From Nocardioides zhouii (GTDB lineage: Bacteria > Actinomycetota > Actinomycetes > Propionibacteriales > Nocardioidaceae): 54,075 bases of DNA. Numbering within the stretch: the stretch's first letter is position 1; each line of letters begins with the position of its first letter. The notes beneath the pieces are model-generated. The model saw nothing but the letters and a program-made list of their open reading frames with translations, was not told the origin of the DNA and ran no database searches. The DNA lies in assembly GCF_004137345.1 (NCBI RefSeq), contig NZ_SDWV01000030.1, positions 1-54,075 of the forward strand. Reading direction: 5' to 3'. Of the stretch, positions 42,295 through 50,951 are shown piece by piece. The translations under genes and the position numbers were made by a program.

Positions 42295-42591
42295 TCAGCC
42301 GCCCGCGAAGGGCGGCAGGAGCTCGACGACCGAGCCCGGCGCGACCACCACGGTCGCGGGATCCTGGGACCGGACCGGACGGTCGCCGACCAGGACCGAG
42401 CACACACCGACGGTCCGCGCCATCCGGTCGTCCGGGTGACGCGCGAGCACGCGTTCGACGAGATCGGCCAGGGTGACGTCCCCCTCGACGTCGAAGGCGT
42501 CCTCGGCCGTGCCGGCCGCCGCGCGGGCTCCGGCCCAGTAGCGGACGGTGACCGTCTCACGACTCTCGTCTCGCCCCGCGTTGCCGCTCAT
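42295..42591 (-). CDS. MoaD/ThiS-family sulfur-carrier protein
   Basis: 98 residues of ubiquitin-like fold: VTVRYWAGARAAAGTAEDAF ... VVVAPGSVVELLPPFAGG. The C-terminal Gly-Gly is the thiocarboxylation site. Could serve molybdopterin synthesis or another sulfur transfer; no moaE or moeB is adjacent. Divergent from the leader ORF/glnR unit, 45 bp apart. Confidence 0.87.
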   Translation of the reverse strand: MSGNAGRDESRETVTVRYWAGARAAAGTAEDAFDVEGDVTLADLVERVLARHPDDRMARTVGVCSVLVGDRPVRSQDPATVVVAPGSVVELLPPFAGG

Positions 42592-42636
42592 GCGGGATAT
42601 CCTTCCTCATCCGCCGGCGCAGGAGGAGGCCGCCTC

Positions 42637-42705
42637 ATGAGCACCCCACGACGTTCTTCTCCGCCGCTGCGCTCCCCCGAACAACGCCACGGGGACCCCG
42701 CATGA
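42637..42705 (+). CDS. 22-residue leader peptide, copy 2 (before glnR)
   Basis: MSTPRRSSPPLRSPEQRHGD then PA. AGGAGGAGG (42621-42629) lies 7 nt before the ATG, an ideal ribosome site, so this ORF is very likely translated. Its stop overlaps the glnR start as ATGA. Compared with copy 1 at 6851 there are four base changes in 69: two silent, two altering residues (S12R, L18H). Termination-reinitiation would couple glnR to it. No known family recognised. Confidence 0.65.
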   Translation: MSTPRRSSPPLRSPEQRHGDPA

Positions 42706-43439
42706 GTGCACTGCTGCTGCTCACGAGCGCGCTCCAGCCCTCGGCCGAGGTGCTCCCCGGACTCGCGCTGCTCTCCCACACGGTGAAGATCCTGCCCGCG
42801 CAGGGAGCCGCGCTGCTCGACGCCCCGCAGGCCGACCTGGTCCTCGTCGACGGGCGCCAGGACCTCGCTGCCGCGCGTGACCTGTGCCGCCTGATCCGGA
42901 CGACCGGCGCCGACGCGCCCGTGCTGCTCGTCGTCACCGAAGGTGGCCTCGCCGTGGTCGCCCACGACTGGGGCATGGACGACGTCGTGCTCCACACCTG
43001 CGGTCCCGCCGAGCTCGAGGCGCGGATCCGGCTCGCGATCGGTCGCGCCAGCGCCGCCGCTCCCGACGACCCGTCGGCGCACGTGATCCACCGCGGCGAG
43101 GTCGTCGTCGACGACGCCACGTACACCGCGCGCATCGGTGGGCGGCCGCTCGACCTGACGTACAAGGAGTTCGAGCTCCTCAAGTACCTCGCCCAGCACC
43201 CGGGCCGCGTCTTCAGCCGCGAGCAGCTGCTCCAGGAGGTCTGGGGCTACGACTACTTCGGCGGCACCCGCACGGTCGACGTGCACGTACGCCGGCTGCG
43301 CGCCAAGCTCGGCACCGAGCACGAGCACCACATCGGCACGGTCCGCAACGTCGGCTACCGCTTCGTGGTGCCGACCCGCGACAAGGAAGCCGAGGTCGGG
43401 GTGTCGACCTCGGCTCAGCCGAGCGACATCCGCCCGTAG
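42702..43439 (+). CDS. glnR: GlnR-type OmpR/PhoB-family transcriptional regulator
   Basis: 245 residues. The receiver domain opens LLLLTSALQPSAEVLPGLALL and contains DLVLVDGRQDLAAARDLCRL and VVTEGGLAVVAHDWGMDDVVL, characteristic of the orphan nitrogen regulator GlnR. The C-terminal winged helix has DLTYKEFELLKYLAQHPGRVF, EVWGYDYFGGTRTVDVHVRR and IGTVRNVGYRF. GlnR works without a cognate kinase and controls glutamine synthetase and ammonium transport. No histidine kinase follows. Its end overlaps the M48 protease gene by 25 bp, convergent. Confidence 0.85.
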   Translation: MSALLLLTSALQPSAEVLPGLALLSHTVKILPAQGAALLDAPQADLVLVDGRQDLAAARDLCRLIRTTGADAPVLLVVTEGGLAVVAHDWGMDDVVLHTCGPAELEARIRLAIGRASAAAPDDPSAHVIHRGEVVVDDATYTARIGGRPLDLTYKEFELLKYLAQHPGRVFSREQLLQEVWGYDYFGGTRTVDVHVRRLRAKLGTEHEHHIGTVRNVGYRFVVPTRDKEAEVGVSTSAQPSDIRP

Positions 43440-45298
43440 TTGAACCTCGCGAGGGCGTCCAGCGCGCTCCCGGCGACGCCGATGACCCGGTAGGACCGCG
43501 ACCGGCCGCGGCGGCGCACGGTCAGGCGCGGACGGGCGCCGTCGACGTACGTCACGTGCTCGACCTCGCCCCACGGCACGATCTCGGTCTGCGGGTCGCC
43601 CAGCAGGAAGATGCCGTCGATGCGCACCGAGTGGGCCAGGAGCTGGGCGGGCGACTTCCGCACGCTGAGCGGCGGGATGGACCAGCACTCGCCGTAGCCC
43701 ATCTGCCGCACGGCCAGGCCGGCCTCGGTCACGTAGACGACGGGGAAGCTCCATCGCATCGACTGCTTGACGACCAGGACGGCCAGCACCTCGGGGCCCT
43801 TCGGTCCCACGGCGGTGCTGCTGACTCCCGGGTTCCACGTGCGCGGGATCCCCTCCGCGCGCAGCACCTCGAGCAGCCACTCGGCCGAGTCCGGGTTGCC
43901 GGGGATGTCGGCGACGAGGCCGGCGACGTCGACCTCCACGCCGTTCTCGTCGACGACCACGTCGGGCCTGTCCCAGCGCAGGACGTACGACGCGTGCCCC
44001 GCACCGACGAGGGCGACCCGCACCAGCACCTGGAGGGCCTCGCGCACGACGCGGGTGACGTCCGCGTCGTCGAGGGCTCGGCCTCCGGTGACGAGCTCGG
44101 CGAGCTCGCGGCCGCGACGGGTGGCGACGACGTGGAACGCCTGGCTGAGGTCGCCGGCGCCCGACATCATCCGGTCGACCGCGGACATCACCGCGAGAGC
44201 GCGCTCCTCCTCGCGGCGCCGGTTGCCGAGCCGCACCACCCGCTCCCACGGGGCGGCGACGAGCGAGTCGGTGCGCGCCACGTGTGCCTCGGTCTCCGCG
44301 ATCGCCTGTGCGGGGTCGACCAGGACGAGGAGTGCGGCGACGTCGTCCGCCGGGACCGGGCGGCCCTGCTCCCCCACCAGTGCACGGAGGCGCTCGATGC
44401 GCCGGGCGGTCGACGGGTGGGTGTCGAAGGCCGAGCGGCGCTCATCGGCGACCAGCCGGTCGACGTCCACGTCGCGGTGCACCGGCTCCGACAGGAAGTC
44501 GGCGAACCCGGCCAGCAGCCCGCGCGGAACAAGGCCGATGCCGGTGCCGACCGAGGCGTAGTCGTGGACGAAGGTCGCCCACGCCGCCGAGGTGGAGGCG
44601 ACGGTGCGCAACGCGGAGATCCCGGACTCCGGCCCCGCGAGGGTCGCGGCCCAGCGGTCGGCGTCGAGCTCCTGACCACGCCACAACGCGTGGACGACCC
44701 GTGCGTAGACGGCCAGGTAGCCGCGGAAGAGCCACCCGAGCACGTTGCGGGGCCCGAGTCCGGCGACGACCTCGTGCAGTGCGACCAGCCCCCGCCGGGT
44801 GACGCCCGACATCACGGTGTGGCGGTCGCTGAAGTGGCCCATCTCGTGGCCCAGGACCCAGAGCAGCTCGGTGCGGGTCAGCGTCTGCAGCAGCGGCAGT
44901 CCGATGTGGAGCACGCGCTGGCCGGGCGCCAGGCCGAGGAACCGCGAGTCCTCGGTGACGCCCGCGTTGGCGTCGATGACGAGGCGTGCCTCGTCCGGCG
45001 TGCGGGTGCCGACAGCCGCAGCGGCCTCGCGGACCAGTCCCCAGAGCTCCGGCTCGGCCATCACGGAGACCCCCATGCCCGCGGGCACAGTGGGCGACGC
45101 CCGCACCACGCGTACGAGCGCGACGACCAGCACGAAGGCGACCGAGGCGAACACCGCCCCGAGCAGGGCGCCGCCGGGCGTGCCGGTGCGCACCACCCAC
45201 ACGATGGAGCCGATCAGGCCGCCCAGCACCAGGGCAGCCAGCGCGAAGATGCCGCCGAGCATCGTCACCGCCACCGCCGCGCGCAGGCGTCCCAGCAT
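43415..45298 (-). CDS. M48-family zinc metalloprotease
   Basis: 627 residues. Two N-terminal membrane helices (VAVTMLGGIFALAALVLGGLIGSIVW and GALLGAVFASVAFVLVVALV), then the HExxH zinc site in LLWVLGHEMGHFSDRH and a downstream Glu in GQELDADRWAA. The second half (from about residue 400) is a non-catalytic extension ending in a PH-like beta region (WGEVEHVTYVDGARPRLTV). Larger than HtpX-type members (about 290). ATG 45298 follows GGGGGA; the longer open frame is a shadow. Confidence 0.85.
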   Translation of the reverse strand: MLGRLRAAVAVTMLGGIFALAALVLGGLIGSIVWVVRTGTPGGALLGAVFASVAFVLVVALVRVVRASPTVPAGMGVSVMAEPELWGLVREAAAAVGTRTPDEARLVIDANAGVTEDSRFLGLAPGQRVLHIGLPLLQTLTRTELLWVLGHEMGHFSDRHTVMSGVTRRGLVALHEVVAGLGPRNVLGWLFRGYLAVYARVVHALWRGQELDADRWAATLAGPESGISALRTVASTSAAWATFVHDYASVGTGIGLVPRGLLAGFADFLSEPVHRDVDVDRLVADERRSAFDTHPSTARRIERLRALVGEQGRPVPADDVAALLVLVDPAQAIAETEAHVARTDSLVAAPWERVVRLGNRRREEERALAVMSAVDRMMSGAGDLSQAFHVVATRRGRELAELVTGGRALDDADVTRVVREALQVLVRVALVGAGHASYVLRWDRPDVVVDENGVEVDVAGLVADIPGNPDSAEWLLEVLRAEGIPRTWNPGVSSTAVGPKGPEVLAVLVVKQSMRWSFPVVYVTEAGLAVRQMGYGECWSIPPLSVRKSPAQLLAHSVRIDGIFLLGDPQTEIVPWGEVEHVTYVDGARPRLTVRRRGRSRSYRVIGVAGSALDALARFNYGRMSLG

Positions 45299-45403
45299 GT
45301 GTCCCCCTCCGGATCCGAGCGGGCTCATCGTGCCCGATGCAGCCACCGGATGCGCGGGTTCGGCGAATTCGTGGCCGTCCCGCGACGCCCCCCGCCCGCT
45401 CGC

Positions 45404-45409
45404 TAGGGT
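45404..45409 (+). promoter_or_regulatory. -10 box for a leaderless start (mshD)
   Basis: TAGGGT, 6 nt before ATG 45416. Confidence 0.55.
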
Positions 45410-45415
45410 CGCCGC

Positions 45416-46246
45416 ATGGACCACGTGCTGGCGATCGCGGACGAGTCGGCAGCGGCCGACGGGGCGTCCCCGCTCGACGAGGCGGCCCGGATGGCGCTCG
45501 CCGACGGGGTGGCCGAGGTGCTCTCCGAGGACGATGCGTTCGCGCTCGTCCACGACGGCGACCTGTCGATGGTGGTGCGCCCGACGATGCGCGGCCGTGG
45601 TCTCGGCGCGGCACTGCTCGGCCGGCTCGAGGCGTCGTACGCCGGCGGGCTGACGGCGTGGTCGCACGGCGACCACCCCGCCGCGGCGCGGCTCGCGGCG
45701 GCGTACGGCTGGGACCGGGTGCGCGACCTCTGGGTGATGCGACGCGGGTCCTCGCTGCCGCTGCCCGCGCTGGAGGTCCCGGCAGGTGTGACGATCCGGT
45801 CGTGGCGCGACGGCGACGCGGACGCGGTCGTGGCGGTCAACTCCGCCGCCTTCGCGCACCACCCCGAGCAGGGCGCGATGGACGCCGCCAACCTCGCGCG
45901 CCGGATGGCGGAGCCGTGGTTCGACCTGGCCGGGCTGCTCGTCGCCGAGGACGCCTCGGGGGTGCTGGGGTTCCACTGGACCAAGCGGCACGACGACGTG
46001 ACCGGCGAGGTGTACGTCGTCGGCGTCGCGCCCGCCGCGCAGGGACGCGGCCTCGGGAAGGTGCTCACGCTCGCCGGGCTGCACCACCTTGCGGGCCTGG
46101 GCGTCGAGGAGGTCCTGCTCTACGTCGAGTCCGACAACGCGCCGGCCGTCGCGGTCTACTCACGCCTCGGCTTCGAGCACGCTGACGCCGACACGCACGT
46201 GCAGTACCGCCGTACGACCCGCCCTCCCTCGCCGCCCGGTATCTAG
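45416..46246 (+). CDS. mshD: Mycothiol synthase
   Basis: Acetylates Cys-GlcN-Ins to mycothiol, the actinobacterial redox thiol. 276 residues with two GNAT domains: the first short (MVVRPTMRGRGLGAALLGRLE), the second active, with FHWTKRHDD and VYVVGVAPAAQGRGLGKVLTLAGLHHL (acetyl-CoA loop) and LYVESDNAPAVAVYSRLGFEH. Its last codons and TAG stop come from the family-2 hairpin at 46238, so the original end may have been altered by the repeat. Confidence 0.92.
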   Translation: MDHVLAIADESAAADGASPLDEAARMALADGVAEVLSEDDAFALVHDGDLSMVVRPTMRGRGLGAALLGRLEASYAGGLTAWSHGDHPAAARLAAAYGWDRVRDLWVMRRGSSLPLPALEVPAGVTIRSWRDGDADAVVAVNSAAFAHHPEQGAMDAANLARRMAEPWFDLAGLLVAEDASGVLGFHWTKRHDDVTGEVYVVGVAPAAQGRGLGKVLTLAGLHHLAGLGVEEVLLYVESDNAPAVAVYSRLGFEHADADTHVQYRRTTRPPSPPGI

Positions 46247-46301
46247 GGACGATTTCGTAGGTCCGACGGTCGTTCCACCTCCCAGATCGTCCCTAGATAC
46301 C
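46238..46301. repeat. Solo palindromic repeat, family 2
   Basis: GGTATCTAGGGACGAT (46238-46253) pairs perfectly over 16 bp with ATCGTCCCTAGATACC (46286-46301). It lies between convergent mshD and ygfZ-like genes and supplies the mshD stop codon. Relatives bracket the gene at 52704. Confidence 0.9.
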
Positions 46302-46320
46302 CGGGGCGGGCGGGGGGAAG

Positions 46321-47256
46321 TCAGCGGAGCGGGCGGACGTGCAGGCCGACCTCGGGGTCCACGATGACCTCCTGTGCCGCGGGCATCTCATCCACGGTCA
46401 GGGCGGCGTCGACGGGCACGTTGCGCTTGACGAGCGCGAGCGCGATCGGCCCCAGCTCGTGGTGCCGGGCGCTGGATCCGACGAAGCCGATGTCGCGTCC
46501 GTCGAGGGACACGGGCGAGCCGGCCTTCGGCAGCCGGTTCTCCGATCCGTCGAGATGCAGGAGGACGAGACGGCGCGGCGGGCGGCCGAGGGTGTGGACC
46601 CGCGCAACCGTCTCCTGGCCGCGGTAGCACCCCTTGTCGAGGTGCACCGCCGGCCCGATCCAGCCGACCTCGTTGGGGATCGTGCGGTGGTCCGTGTCGA
46701 GCCCGAAGCGCGGCTCCCCGCGCTCGATCCGCAGCGCCTCGAAGGCCCACAGCCCGGCGGCGGGTCCGGCTGCGTCGGCGTACGCGGCGAGCTTGTCGCG
46801 CGGAACCAGGTCGTAGCGGCCGCCGCCCTCGCCCGGTCGCCACATCACTGCGAGGCCGTCGACCAGCGAGACCTCGACCCGGGTCATGAACTTCATCCGC
46901 TCGAGCCACGCGACGAGCGACGCGCCGGCGCCGGGCTCGGTGTGGGCGGTGAACGCCTCGCCGTCGTCGACCCCGGCGAAGGCGTGCTCGACGTGGCCCT
47001 GCGGGCTCAGCACGAGCGCCTGGGTCCACGCACCGGGGGCGAGGCCGTCGAAGTACTGGGTCGTCAGGTTGTGCAGCCAGGACAGGCGCTCGGGCCCGGA
47101 GATCCGGAGGACGTCACGGTGGGACAGGTCGACGAAGCCGTCGCCCCGGGAGAGCGCGCGCTGCTCGGTGTTGAACGAGCCGTAGTGCGCGGCCACCGGG
47201 GCGTCGATGCCGTCGCCGGCGACGGCCCCGGGCAGGGCGAGGAGGGGGGACTGCAT
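46321..47256 (-). CDS. YgfZ/GcvT-like folate-binding protein
   Basis: 311 residues of the YgfZ/COG0354 family involved in Fe-S cluster repair or maturation. The hallmark K-G-C-Y-x-G-Q-E appears in HLDKGCYRGQETVARVHTLG. N-terminal LSHRDVLRISGPERLSWLHNLTTQ is GcvT-like. TAGACT 6 nt before ATG 47256 indicates a leaderless transcript, and that box contains the stop of the upstream fur-like gene. Confidence 0.92.
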   Translation of the reverse strand: MQSPLLALPGAVAGDGIDAPVAAHYGSFNTEQRALSRGDGFVDLSHRDVLRISGPERLSWLHNLTTQYFDGLAPGAWTQALVLSPQGHVEHAFAGVDDGEAFTAHTEPGAGASLVAWLERMKFMTRVEVSLVDGLAVMWRPGEGGGRYDLVPRDKLAAYADAAGPAAGLWAFEALRIERGEPRFGLDTDHRTIPNEVGWIGPAVHLDKGCYRGQETVARVHTLGRPPRRLVLLHLDGSENRLPKAGSPVSLDGRDIGFVGSSARHHELGPIALALVKRNVPVDAALTVDEMPAAQEVIVDPEVGLHVRPLR

Positions 47257-47262
47257 GGGTCA

Positions 47263-47268
47263 AGTCTA
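47263..47268 (-). promoter_or_regulatory. -10 box for a leaderless start (ygfZ-like gene)
   Basis: TAGACT on the minus strand, 6 nt before ATG 47256; overlaps the fur-like stop codon. Confidence 0.55.
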
Positions 47269-47730
47269 GGTCGCGGGTGGGACTGCAGCTGCCGCCGAGC
47301 AGTCCGCGCACGTGCCGAAGATCGCGAGGTGGCCGACGTCCACGACGAACCCGTCGGCCGCGAGCGCGTCGACCACCGGCTGGACGACCGCGGGGTCGTA
47401 CGAGCGCACCGCCTGGCACGTACGGCACACGGCGTGGACGTGCTCGTGCTCCATCGTCGAGTGGTACGTCGGCGCACGGTCGCTGAGGTGCGTGTGGCGC
47501 ACCAGCCCGAGCTCCTCGAGCACCTCGAGCGTGCGGTAGACGGTCGAGGCGTTGACCGAGCTCACCTGGCCGCGTACGTGGGCGAGCACCTCGTCGGGCG
47601 TCGCGTGGCGCAGCTCCTCGATCGCCCGCAGGATGAGCTGTCGCTGCGGGGTGAGCCGCAGACCCTGCTCCCGCAGTCGTGCCGCCAGGTCGTCGCTGGT
47701 GTTCGCGGGGTGCTCGTGGGGAGTGCTCAT
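47266..47730 (-). CDS. Fur-family metal-responsive repressor
   Basis: 154 residues: winged helix (LRLTPQRQLILRAIEELRHATPDEV ... NASTVYRTLEVLEELGLV) and dimer/metal domain with STMEHEHVHAVCRTCQAVRS and FGTCADCSA (two Cys-x2-Cys, structural zinc). Could be Fur, Zur or a peroxide sensor; the metal cannot be assigned. ATGA overlap with the upstream nitrobindin-like gene suggests co-translation. Confidence 0.88.
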   Translation of the reverse strand: MSTPHEHPANTSDDLAARLREQGLRLTPQRQLILRAIEELRHATPDEVLAHVRGQVSSVNASTVYRTLEVLEELGLVRHTHLSDRAPTYHSTMEHEHVHAVCRTCQAVRSYDPAVVQPVVDALAADGFVVDVGHLAIFGTCADCSAAAAVPPAT

Positions 47731-48221
47731 GCGCGTTGGAGGCGGGCCCAGGTGTGGGGCTGGAGCTCCTGGCCGACGGCGGCCATGTCGAAGGCGTAGA
47801 GGAGGTCGCCGTCCACGTTGCCGTACATCCGCGACCCGCCCGTCACCTCCTTGGCGGTCTCGGTGAAGGCGACGCCGGCGGTGTGGAGCTCGACCTTGCC
47901 GCCCTCGGCAGCGCCGTACCAGATCTCGGAGAAGCCGATGTTGTGCGACAGGAGGAACTCGACCTTGCCGGGTTCGGGACAGCGCAGGAAGCCCGTCTCC
48001 ATCGCCGCGTCGCGGACGAACTCGCCCTCGTCGTCGACGATCCACGCGCGCGCCATGTAGTGGAAGAACGGGCGCCCGTCGTGGGTGAAGATCAGCTCCT
48101 GGCCGAACTGGAAGGGCGCGATCGTCGGGTACTCGCCGTGGCCGTTGCCGCGCCACGTGCCCAGCAGCCACGCCACGGGGCCGCAGTTGGGGTGCAGGTT
48201 GTCCGGCAGCTCGAAAGGCAT
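47727..48221 (-). CDS. Nitrobindin-like heme-binding protein (FABP/THAP4 type)
   Basis: 164 residues, a ten-stranded beta-barrel family: NCGPVAWLLGTWRGNGHGEYP at the start, later FLLSHNIGFSEIWYGAAEGGKVEL. Nitrobindins bind heme and isomerise peroxynitrite or bind NO. ATG 48221 follows a TAGAGT box at 7 nt. Linked to the Fur-family gene by a 4-bp overlap, consistent with metal or oxidative control. Confidence 0.85.
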   Translation of the reverse strand: MPFELPDNLHPNCGPVAWLLGTWRGNGHGEYPTIAPFQFGQELIFTHDGRPFFHYMARAWIVDDEGEFVRDAAMETGFLRCPEPGKVEFLLSHNIGFSEIWYGAAEGGKVELHTAGVAFTETAKEVTGGSRMYGNVDGDLLYAFDMAAVGQELQPHTWARLQRA

Positions 48222-48228
48222 GGAGAGC

Positions 48229-48238
48229 ACTCTAGTGT
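48229..48238. promoter_or_regulatory. Overlapping divergent -10 boxes
   Basis: ACTCTAGTGT holds TAGAGT for the minus gene (7 nt before ATG 48221) and TAGTGT for the plus gene (6 nt before ATG 48245), sharing two bases. The two leaderless promoters should compete. Confidence 0.55.
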
Positions 48239-48244
48239 GGGGGA

Positions 48245-48607
48245 ATGGCTCGCCCACTGGTCGTCAAGGTCACCTGCGGGGCCGAGGACGCCGAGCGCTG
48301 CAACCAAGCCTTCACCGTCGCCGCGGCTGCCGCGGCCGCGGGTGCCGAGGTGTCGCTCTGGCTCACCGGGGAGGCCGCCTGGTTCGCGGTCCCGGGTCGC
48401 GCCGAGGAATTCGCGCTCGACCTCGCGACGCCGCTCGACCGGCTGGTCGGCGCGGTGCTCACCAGCGGCACCATCACCGTCTGCTCCCAGTGCGCGGCGC
48501 GGCGCGGGATCGTCGAGGGCGACCTGCGCGACGGAGTCACGATCGCCGGTGCCGCGGTCTTCGCCGAGCAGGTCCTCGCCGAGGACGTCCAGGCCCTCGT
48601 CTACTGA
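48245..48607 (+). CDS. DsrE-family protein
   Basis: 120 residues of the DsrE/TusD-like fold: VVKVTCGAEDAERCNQAFTVAA, VSLWLTGEAAWFAV and a Cys-x2-Cys in ITVCSQCAARRGI. Family members relay sulfur or act as peroxiredoxin-like proteins. Leaderless start. Followed after 45 bp by ppk. Confidence 0.87.
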   Translation: MARPLVVKVTCGAEDAERCNQAFTVAAAAAAAGAEVSLWLTGEAAWFAVPGRAEEFALDLATPLDRLVGAVLTSGTITVCSQCAARRGIVEGDLRDGVTIAGAAVFAEQVLAEDVQALVY

Positions 48608-48652
48608 AACGAACGTCACCCCGCGTTCACCTCCCGGTGCCACACTGGCTCC

Positions 48653-50830
48653 ATGCCGGAGCCTGCCACCCTCGCCAGCGCCGCCTCTCCCTCGGTCGAG
48701 GAAGGACCTGTCACGGAGCCCTTCGGCCACCCCACCGACACCTTCGACGTCGAGCCGCCGTACACCCCGGACGCTGCGCAGATCGAGGCCGTGGAGAAGT
48801 TCGACGACCGATTCATCGATCGCGAGGTCTCCTGGGTCCGCTTCAACCAGCGGGTCCTCGAGCTGGCGGAGGACACCCGGCTTCCGCTGCTCGAGCGGGC
48901 ACGATTCCTGGCCATCTTCGCCAGCAACCTCGACGAGTTCTTCATGGTCCGGGTGGCCGGCCTCAAGCGCCGCATCGACGCCGGAGTCGCGGTCCGGGCC
49001 GCCAGCGGCCTGATGCCCCGCCAGCAGCTGGAGCAGCTCTGGGCCAGCTGCCGCGACCTGATGGAGCGCCACGCCCGCGCGCTGGCCGACCTGCTCCCGG
49101 AGCTCGGGTCGCAGGGCATCGAGATCGTCCGCTGGGCCGAGCTCGACCGCGAGGAGCAGAAGGTCTGCAAGAAGCTCTTCAGGGACCGGATCTTCCCCGT
49201 CCTCACCCCCCTCGCGGTCGACCCGGCCCACCCGTTCCCCTACATCTCGGGGCTGTCGCTCAACCTCGCGGTCGTCGTACGCCACCCCAAGACCGGCACC
49301 GAGCACTTCGCGCGGGTCAAGGTGCCGCCGACGTTCGGCCGGTTCGTCGGCCTCGGCAACCAGCGCTTCGTCCCGATCGAGGACGTCATCGGCGAGCACC
49401 TCAAGAAGCTGTTCCCCGGCATGGAGGTGCTGGGCGCTCACACCTTCCGCGTCACCCGCAACGAGGACCTCGAGGTCGAGGAGGACGACGCGGAGAACCT
49501 GCTCAAGGCGCTCGAGAAGGAGCTGCTGCGCCGCCGGTTCGGGGCCCCCGTACGGCTCGAGGTCGAGGAGTCGATCGACCCGAAGGTGCTCGACCTGCTC
49601 GTCTCCGAGCTCGGCGTCGCCCGCGACGAGGTCGTCTCGCTGCCCGGCCCGCTCGACCTCACCGGACTGCACTCGATCGCCGACCTGCCGCGCGACGACC
49701 TCAAGTACGCCGCCTTCCTCCCGTCGACGCACCCGAGCCTCGCCGAGGTCGAGTCCGCCTCCCCCGTCGACGTGTTCGACTCGGTGGCCCGCCACGACGT
49801 GCTGCTGCACCACCCGTACGACTCCTTCGCCACCTCGGTGCAGCGCTTCCTTGAGCAGGCGGCCGCCGACCCGCACGTGCTGGCGATCAAGCAGACGCTC
49901 TACCGCACCTCGGGCGACAGCCCGATCATCGAGGCGCTCATCGACGCCGCGCAGGCCGGCAAGCAGGTGCTGGTGATCGTGGAGATCAAGGCCCGCTTCG
50001 ACGAGCAGGCCAACATCCGGTGGGCGCGCAAGCTCGAGCACGCCGGCTGCCACGTGGTCTACGGCCTGGTCGGGCTCAAGACCCACTGCAAGCTCTCGAT
50101 GGTCGTCCGCGACGAGCCCGAGGGGATCCGCCGCTACGTCCACCTCGGCACCGGCAACTACAACCCGAAGACCGCGCGGCTGTACGAGGACCTCGGCCTG
50201 CTGACGGCCGACCCGGAGATCGGTGAGGACGTGGCGCTGCTCTTCAACAACCTGTCCGGGATCAGCCGCAACCGCACGTACGACCACCTGCTCGTCGCCC
50301 CGGCCAGTGTCCGCGACGGCCTGGTCGCCCAGATCCACCAGGAGATCGCCCACCACCAGGCCGGCCGCGAGGCCGGGATCCGGATCAAGGCGAACTCGGT
50401 GGTCGACGAGGCGGTGATCGACGCGCTCTACCTCGCCTCGCAGGAGGGGGTCCGCGTCGAGCTGATCATCCGCGGCATCTGCGCCCTGCGCCCCGGCGTA
50501 CCCGGCCTGTCGGAGACCATCCGGGTCCGGTCCGTGCTGGGCCGGTTCCTCGAGCACAGCCGGGTCTTCTGGTTCGACAACGGGGGCGACGCGGCGGCGT
50601 GGATCGGGTCGGCGGACATGATGCACCGCAACCTCGACCGCCGCGTCGAGGTGCTGGTGCGGCTGCGCGACCCGCACGTGGTGGACGAGGTCCGCGACCT
50701 GCTCGACCTCTCGATGGACCCCGACACCACCGCGTGGGACCTCGACTCCGACGGCGAGTGGCACCTCCACACCGGCCAGCGCCACCTGCAGGACGAGCTC
50801 ATCGCCCGTCAGCGCCGCCGCCGGCGCTGA
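48653..50830 (+). CDS. ppk1: Polyphosphate kinase 1
   Basis: Reversibly polymerises ATP gamma-phosphate into polyphosphate. 725 residues with FIDREVSWVRFNQRVLELAED, LAIFASNLDEFFMVRVAGLK, KQTLYRTSGDSPIIEALIDAA, KARFDEQANIRWARKLEHAGCH, GLKTHCKLSMVVRDE (phosphorylated His) and HLGTGNYNPKTARLYEDLGLLT. Full length apart from a longer N-terminal tail (about 40 residues). Upstream of the DUF47-Pit phosphate pair, so the region handles phosphate. Confidence 0.95.
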   Translation: MPEPATLASAASPSVEEGPVTEPFGHPTDTFDVEPPYTPDAAQIEAVEKFDDRFIDREVSWVRFNQRVLELAEDTRLPLLERARFLAIFASNLDEFFMVRVAGLKRRIDAGVAVRAASGLMPRQQLEQLWASCRDLMERHARALADLLPELGSQGIEIVRWAELDREEQKVCKKLFRDRIFPVLTPLAVDPAHPFPYISGLSLNLAVVVRHPKTGTEHFARVKVPPTFGRFVGLGNQRFVPIEDVIGEHLKKLFPGMEVLGAHTFRVTRNEDLEVEEDDAENLLKALEKELLRRRFGAPVRLEVEESIDPKVLDLLVSELGVARDEVVSLPGPLDLTGLHSIADLPRDDLKYAAFLPSTHPSLAEVESASPVDVFDSVARHDVLLHHPYDSFATSVQRFLEQAAADPHVLAIKQTLYRTSGDSPIIEALIDAAQAGKQVLVIVEIKARFDEQANIRWARKLEHAGCHVVYGLVGLKTHCKLSMVVRDEPEGIRRYVHLGTGNYNPKTARLYEDLGLLTADPEIGEDVALLFNNLSGISRNRTYDHLLVAPASVRDGLVAQIHQEIAHHQAGREAGIRIKANSVVDEAVIDALYLASQEGVRVELIIRGICALRPGVPGLSETIRVRSVLGRFLEHSRVFWFDNGGDAAAWIGSADMMHRNLDRRVEVLVRLRDPHVVDEVRDLLDLSMDPDTTAWDLDSDGEWHLHTGQRHLQDELIARQRRRRR

Positions 50831-50908
50831 GCGTCGTACGCCTGCGGCCCGGGTCACAGTCGGGCCGATCGTCCGGCTCGCGGTTGCGTGCCGGAGCAGG
50901 TCACCCCC

Positions 50909-50914
50909 TAGCAT
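50909..50914 (+). promoter_or_regulatory. -10 box for the DUF47-pit operon
   Basis: TAGCAT, about 38 nt before GTG 50952. It overlaps the competing ATG at 50913, which would then lie upstream of the transcript start. Confidence 0.45.
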
Positions 50915-50951
50915 GAACGACGGTTCATCCGCCCCCCGTTCGGAGTTCGCC

